DNA from: DASVRA01 sp036388855
Lineage (GTDB): Bacteria; Pseudomonadota; Alphaproteobacteria; Caulobacterales; Caulobacteraceae
Direction: 5' to 3'
Assembly: GCA_036388855.1 (NCBI GenBank)
Contig: DASVRA010000033.1
Span: forward strand, 20,367-84,366
Length of the DNA stretch: 64,000 bases
A program made the translations under genes and the position numbers. The notes below the pieces were generated by a model. The model saw nothing but the letters and a program-made list of their open reading frames with translations. It did not search any database and had not been told where the DNA came from. Shown here in pieces: positions 59,539 to 64,000 of this stretch. How positions within the stretch are numbered: position 1 is the stretch's first letter; each line of letters starts with the position of its first letter.

Positions 59539-60783
59539 CTATGCAGCCTTGCGTTGCGCTCCCTGGCCACGGTCCGCCTTGGCGATGAACTCCCGCAGCT
59601 TCGGGTAGATGCCGTTGCGCCACTTAGACCCCGAGAACACCCCGTAGTGCCCGGCGCCCGCCTGCACATGCGCCAGCTTCATCGACTCCGGCACGTTGAC
59701 CAGCAGCCCGTGCGCCGCCGCCGTCTGCCCCGGAGAGCAGATGTCGTCGCGCTCGCCCTCGATGGTCATCAGCGGCACATTGGTGACCGCGGCGGGGTCG
59801 ACGCGCCGCCCGCGCCAGGCGAACTCGCCCTTGGCCAGCAGGCGCCGCTGGAACACCCGGTCCACCGTCTCCAGGAACAGTTCCGCCGTCAGGTCGCTGA
59901 CCGCATAGTACTCGTCGTAAAACGTCTGGATCGGCTGCGCCCGCTCGCTCTCTCCACGGGACAGGGCGCGATAGACCTCCCGGTGCGCGCTCAGGTGCCG
60001 CTCCAGGTTCATCGACATGAAGGCCCCGATCTGCAGGAAGCCCGGATAGACGCGGCGCCGGTAGCCCGGCTCGCCCAGCGGGACCGGCGAAATCATCGTC
60101 CGCTCGAACCAATCGAGCGAATGGTTCACCGCGAACTCGCTCACCGAGGTCGGGTTCGCCCGCGCGTCCACCGGCCCGGCCATCAGGACCAGGCTCGCGG
60201 GAACCGCCTCGTCCCCGTCCTGCGCCAGGATCGCCGTCGCGGCGATGGCCGAGGGGCAGGGCTGGCACACCGCGAACAGGTGCGTCCCCGGCCCCGTCGC
60301 CCGCAGGAACTGGAGCAGGTGGTCGATGTGCTCGTCCAGCCCGAAGCGCCCCGCGTGCGCGGGCACGTCCCGCGCGTTGGCCCAGTCGGTCACATAGACG
60401 TCGTGCTCGGGCAGCAGCTGGGCGATGGTCGGCCGCAGCAGGGTAGCGAAATGGCCCGAGATCGGCGCCACCAGCAGCACCTTGGGCTGGCCCATGTCGA
60501 TCGGCTTGCGGAAGTGCAGCAGCGAGCCGAACGGCGTCTCCGCCACCGCCTCGCGCGCGATGGGAACCTCGCGGCCGCGGATCTCGACGCTGTCGATCCC
60601 CCAGCGCGGATGCTCGTGCGAGAGCGTCATGCCCTCGACCAGGTCCAGCCACGCGGCCAGCGGCAGCGCCGGCCAGAACCGCCCCTCCGGATCGAAGCGC
60701 TTCAGGTAGGAAAGCGTGGCGCCGGCCCAGAAGCGCGCGGGCGCGGTGGCGTCCTGGTAGGCCTGGTAAGCGGCGTAGATCAT
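59539..60783 (-). CDS. phaZ: Intracellular polyhydroxyalkanoate depolymerase PhaZ
   Basis: A 414-aa PHA depolymerase that mobilises storage granules. The lipase-box-like VCQPCPSAIAA holds the catalytic cysteine C173 (CQP motif, as in the cysteine-type intracellular depolymerases), with the acid in EGERDDICSPGQT and the histidine in GAGHYGVFSGSKWR. VAPISGHFATLLRPTIAQLL and VTDWANARDVP are further family blocks. The 174-base gap to the M16 gene contains no gene; upstream of the ATG is a CTGCATCTGAAACAG-like inverted sequence that could be regulatory. Confidence 0.95.
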   Translation of the reverse strand: MIYAAYQAYQDATAPARFWAGATLSYLKRFDPEGRFWPALPLAAWLDLVEGMTLSHEHPRWGIDSVEIRGREVPIAREAVAETPFGSLLHFRKPIDMGQPKVLLVAPISGHFATLLRPTIAQLLPEHDVYVTDWANARDVPAHAGRFGLDEHIDHLLQFLRATGPGTHLFAVCQPCPSAIAATAILAQDGDEAVPASLVLMAGPVDARANPTSVSEFAVNHSLDWFERTMISPVPLGEPGYRRRVYPGFLQIGAFMSMNLERHLSAHREVYRALSRGESERAQPIQTFYDEYYAVSDLTAELFLETVDRVFQRRLLAKGEFAWRGRRVDPAAVTNVPLMTIEGERDDICSPGQTAAAHGLLVNVPESMKLAHVQAGAGHYGVFSGSKWRNGIYPKLREFIAKADRGQGAQRKAA

Positions 60784-60957
60784 GCGGGGCGGCGGCTCTC
60801 GTTCACGACCACTTCACGCACGCCGATCCTCCGCGATTCGCCTTGCTGCATCTGAAACAGCGGCCGCCGCTTGGAAAAGCCGCCCCGCCCGCCGCCGCCC
60901 TTATCTAGGGCCGCCGAAGCGGTTTGTGAAAGCCTTTCGCCCCGTTCAGTTCCGGTC

Positions 60958-63777
60958 CTAACGCGCCGCTCCCGTGCGCAGCGCCGGTGAATCGAGATCC
61001 AGCTGCGCCGCCGCCACCACCTCCAGCTGCGGATGCTTGGCCCTAAGCCGGTCCAGGAACTGCTTGGCGTCGCCCACCACGATGATGTGCGCCCGCGCCG
61101 GGTCCAGCGCCGCCGACGCGTAGGCCCGCACCGCCGCCGGATCTACGGCGCGCACCTGCGCATCGTAGCGGCCGACCTCCGCCAGCGGCAGGTCCTGCAG
61201 CGCATAGGTCCCCAGCACGCCCGCCAGCCCCTCGGTGGTCTCCAGCGCCCGGCCGCGCCCGCCGGTCAGCACCGCCTTACGGGTGAGCAGCTCCGCCTCC
61301 GGCGCAGGTTCGCGCCCCAGCCGCCCCAGCTCCGCCAGCATCAGCTCTACCACCTCCGGCGCCGACTCGTTCTTGGTCTGGCTGGTGGCCACGATCGGCC
61401 CGGTGAACCGCCGCGCGTCGGTCACCGCGCGGGCGCCGTAGCTCAGGCCCCGCTTGATCCGGATCTCCTGGTTCAGCCGCGAGGAGAAGCCGACGCCCAG
61501 CGTCGCGTTGGTCACCACCGCGGGGAAGTAGCGCGGGTCGCTGCGCCTGATCCCCGACAGGGCCACCGCCACCGCCGCCTGGCCCGAGCCCGGCAGGTCC
61601 ACCACCACCACCCGCGGCTGGCCCCCGGGCGCCCCCGCCCGCACCGCCGGGGGCGGCGAGGCCGGCCGCGCCCAGCCGCCGAAATGCCGCTGCGCCAGCG
61701 CGAGCCCCTCTTCCGGCGTCAGCTTGCCGGTCAGCACCAGGATGGCGTTGTCCGGCCGGTACCAGGCGGAGTGCAGCGCCCGCACGTCCTCGCGCGTGAT
61801 CCGCTTCAGCGACCCCGGCGTGCCGCCCAGCACATGGCCGTAGGGCGTGCCGGCCAGCACCACGTTGTCGGCCACGAAGCCCGCCACCGACCCCGGCTCC
61901 TTCAGCGCCACCTGCAGCGCGTCCAGCGACTGGGTCCGCAGCCGCTCCAGCTCCTCTGCCGCCAGCGCCGGCCGCACCGCCACATCGGCAAGGATGGCCA
62001 GCGCCGCGTCCGCCTTGTCGCGCATCACCGTGACGCCCAGCGCCGCGCCGTCCCACCCCGCGTTCGCCTCCAGCTCCGCCCCCAGCGACCCGATCGCCGA
62101 CGCCACCTCCGGGGCCGAACGCCCGCCCGCCCCCTTGGGCAGCAGCGACGCGGTCAGGCTGGCCAGCCCCGCGCGCCCCTGCGGATCGACCGCTCCACCC
62201 GCCCGCACAATCAGCCGCGCGGTCACCAGCGGCAGCTCGGTCGAGCGGGCGACCACCACGCGCAGGCCGTTGGGCAGCACCCGCTCCGCCGCCGCCGGGA
62301 CCTGGGCCTGCGCCGGCTGGCCCAGCGGGGGCAGGTTCGGCCGGGGCTGCGGAGCCGCCGCCGCCCCCGCACCGGCGGGCTCGGCCTGCGCCGCCGCGGC
62401 CGCCGGACCCGCGCCCGCCGCCGCCGGCTCGGGCCCCTCCTGATAGCGCACTACCACCCGCCGATCGTCCGGCAGGTAGAGCCGCGCCACCCGCTGCACG
62501 TCCGCCGCCGTCACCGCCTGCACCCGCCCGATCCATTCGTTGGCCCGCTCCGCCCCGCCCTGCAGGATCAGCGCGAAGCCGAGCGCGTTGCCGCGGTCGT
62601 CGATCGCCTGCCGGTCGCGCAGCTCCTCGCTGACCAGCAGCGTCTTGGCCCGCGCCAGCTCGTCGGCGCCGACCGGCGCGTCACGCACCTTGGCGAGTTC
62701 GGCCCTGAGCGCGGTCTCGCCCTGCTCGACCGTCTTGCCGCCCGCCAGGATGGCGCTGACGCCGGCCTGGCCCGGCTGCTCGATCAGCTCCGCCCCGCCG
62801 AACACCGACTGGGCCAGCTGCTGCTCGTAGACCAGGCTGCGGTAGAGCCGCGAACTCTCGCCCTTGGTCAGCACCGCCTCCAGCACCTTCAGCGCCGGGG
62901 CGTCCGGCGAGCTCCCCGAAGCCCCGACCCAGCTCAGCGCCACCGCCGGCAGCGGCACGTTCGGCGCGAACACGTCCTTGGTCGTCGCCGAGGTGCGTTG
63001 CGGCTCCTTCACCGTCACCCGCGGGATCGGCGTCTTGGGCGCGCGGACCGGCCCGAAATACTGATCGACCCAGCGGTCGAGCCGCGCCTGATCGAAGTTG
63101 CCCACCACGATCAGCGCGGCGTTGTCGGGCCGGTAGTAGGTGGCGTGGAACGCCTTCACGTCCTCCAGCGTGGCCGCGTCCAGCTGGGCGATGTCGCCGA
63201 TCACCGAGCGCCGGTAGGGGTGCGCCGTGAACGTCGCCGCCGGCAGCGCCACGAACAGCCGCCCGTAGGGGTCGGCCAGCACGCCCTGCCGGTACTCCTC
63301 CTTCACCACCTCCCGCTCGGAGCGGAAGCTGGCCTCGTCCACCACCAGCGACTGCATCCGGTCCGCCTCCGCCCAGAGCAGCCGCTCCAGGTGCTCGGCC
63401 GGAACCACCTCGTAGTAGTTGGTCAGGTCGTCGTGGGTGGAGGCATTGTTGTAGCCGCCCACGTCCTCGGTCAGCCGGTCGAGGAACTCCGAGGGCATGT
63501 TCCGGGTCGACTTGAACAGCAGGTGCTCGAACAGGTGAGCGAAGCCCGAGCGCCCCTGCGGGTCGTCCTTGCCGCCCACGTGGTACCAGACCTGCACCGA
63601 CACGTTCGAGGTGCCCGCCTCGCGCGAGGTGAACACCTTCAGCCCATTGGCCAGCGTCCGCGTCTGGTACTGAATTGGCGGAGCCGTCACCGCCGCCCCC
63701 TCCGCCCGAGTCTGCGCCGCGGCCGCTCCCGCCCCCAAAGCCAGCGCCGCGACCAGGGCAAAGGCGACACGTCTCAT
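60958..63777 (-). CDS. Exported M16-family zinc peptidase (two-domain)
   Basis: A 939-aa exported protease: signal peptide RVAFALVAALALGAGAAAA, then an active pitrilysin-type domain with H81-LFE-H85 (HxxEH; AHLFEHLLF) and the distal glutamate in EVVKEEYRQ. The second half (after a Pro/Ala-rich linker near residue 500) is the inactive partner domain (GLRVVVARSTELPLVTARLIVRAGG). Such M16 proteins clear peptides in the periplasm. ATG 63777 starts the signal peptide; the frame extends upstream only by chance. GGGAGC precedes it. Confidence 0.93.
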   Translation of the reverse strand: MRRVAFALVAALALGAGAAAAQTRAEGAAVTAPPIQYQTRTLANGLKVFTSREAGTSNVSVQVWYHVGGKDDPQGRSGFAHLFEHLLFKSTRNMPSEFLDRLTEDVGGYNNASTHDDLTNYYEVVPAEHLERLLWAEADRMQSLVVDEASFRSEREVVKEEYRQGVLADPYGRLFVALPAATFTAHPYRRSVIGDIAQLDAATLEDVKAFHATYYRPDNAALIVVGNFDQARLDRWVDQYFGPVRAPKTPIPRVTVKEPQRTSATTKDVFAPNVPLPAVALSWVGASGSSPDAPALKVLEAVLTKGESSRLYRSLVYEQQLAQSVFGGAELIEQPGQAGVSAILAGGKTVEQGETALRAELAKVRDAPVGADELARAKTLLVSEELRDRQAIDDRGNALGFALILQGGAERANEWIGRVQAVTAADVQRVARLYLPDDRRVVVRYQEGPEPAAAGAGPAAAAAQAEPAGAGAAAAPQPRPNLPPLGQPAQAQVPAAAERVLPNGLRVVVARSTELPLVTARLIVRAGGAVDPQGRAGLASLTASLLPKGAGGRSAPEVASAIGSLGAELEANAGWDGAALGVTVMRDKADAALAILADVAVRPALAAEELERLRTQSLDALQVALKEPGSVAGFVADNVVLAGTPYGHVLGGTPGSLKRITREDVRALHSAWYRPDNAILVLTGKLTPEEGLALAQRHFGGWARPASPPPAVRAGAPGGQPRVVVVDLPGSGQAAVAVALSGIRRSDPRYFPAVVTNATLGVGFSSRLNQEIRIKRGLSYGARAVTDARRFTGPIVATSQTKNESAPEVVELMLAELGRLGREPAPEAELLTRKAVLTGGRGRALETTEGLAGVLGTYALQDLPLAEVGRYDAQVRAVDPAAVRAYASAALDPARAHIIVVGDAKQFLDRLRAKHPQLEVVAAAQLDLDSPALRTGAAR

Positions 63778-63905
63778 CGTCGGCTCCCGAAATGCCGATG
63801 CACTATAAGCGCCCGCGCGCGCCTGCACAGGGTCCGCCCGCGGGCGAATGGAAGGGTGAGGGACGCAAATGGGCGTTTTCAACTTTTTCACCCAACCCCG
63901 AATCC

Positions 63906-64000
63906 TCAACCCTCCGCGGCCAACCCTCTGATCCCGCTCGCCTTCCCCCGCGCAAGCAGCGGCAAGAGCCCCGTCTCGTCCACCCCCCTGCGCCCCAGGC
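63906..64000 (-). CDS. Possible 3' end of a further gene (window edge)
   Basis: On the minus strand an open frame of 30 codons enters from the window edge and stops at 63906 (ending ARGKASGIRGLAAEG). Its amino acid use looks coding, with no low-complexity bias. At only 95 bases this is weak support, and the product cannot be named. The 128 bases between it and the M16 start show no gene. Confidence 0.3.
   Translation of the reverse strand, partial: LGRRGVDETGLLPLLARGKASGIRGLAAEG

Overview
The window is a high-G+C (roughly 70 %) alphaproteobacterial chromosome segment, most likely from the Caulobacterales (Phenylobacterium/Caulobacter-like). The evidence is the flagellar block fliK-flgD-flgE followed by sciP (a CtrA-antagonist family), divergent flgK-flgL with sigma-54-type promoters, the ntrY-ntrX ... 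hfq-hflX order, cobS with J-domain and BolA genes nearby, AddAB instead of RecBCD, an Atm1-type exporter and an intracellular PHA depolymerase. No rRNA, tRNA, CRISPR array, prophage or insertion sequence was found. Coding density is very high. Ten gene pairs are joined by a four-base NTGA stop/start overlap, many with GTG, TTG or even CTG starts.

Layout. 1-6.6 kb: truncated APC permease, lipA, a RatA/Coq10-like START protein, a CinA C-terminal deamidase, a fused MFS/spermidine-synthase-like protein, and ispDF. 6.7-15.1 kb: the ntrY-ntrX two-component pair, a D-amino-acid transaminase-like gene, an ABC exporter pair, hfq and hflX. 15.1-19.1 kb (minus): O-methyltransferase, zapE, a thioredoxin-like membrane protein, mmsA. 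19.2-29.6 kb (plus): a compact transcription unit with a small secreted orphan, a lysophospholipid-type acyltransferase, tsaE, amgK-murU (cell-wall sugar recycling), addB-addA and trxA. 29.6-32.5 kb (minus): surf1, ctaE and a serine beta-lactamase-fold hydrolase.

32.5-34.2 kb is the most foreign-looking part. A head-to-head pair of REP-like palindromes is followed by a VOC protein. Next comes a gene of about 40-45 % G+C encoding a TIR-like domain joined to two membrane helices, with a perfect palindrome in its candidate promoter. It is the best candidate here for an undescribed, possibly anti-phage, function. 34.2-43.4 kb: cobS, accA, a MscS channel, xerD, a CorC-type CBS protein, a frameshifted FAD oxidoreductase, bolA, a J-domain protein and an S33-type hydrolase.

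43.4-51.7 kb is the flagellar hook/hook-junction region: flgL-flgK on the minus strand, fliK-flgD-flgE on the plus strand, then sciP. 51.7-64 kb: an SDR with a membrane tail, an Atm1-type ABC exporter overlapping a lipoprotein gene, a LOG-family protein, a DUF5996 protein, an MFS transporter, a VapBC-type toxin-antitoxin pair, phaZ, a double-domain M16 peptidase and the possible 3' end of one further gene.

All functions are inferred by reading motifs and family resemblance in the translated sequence. No database search was run.
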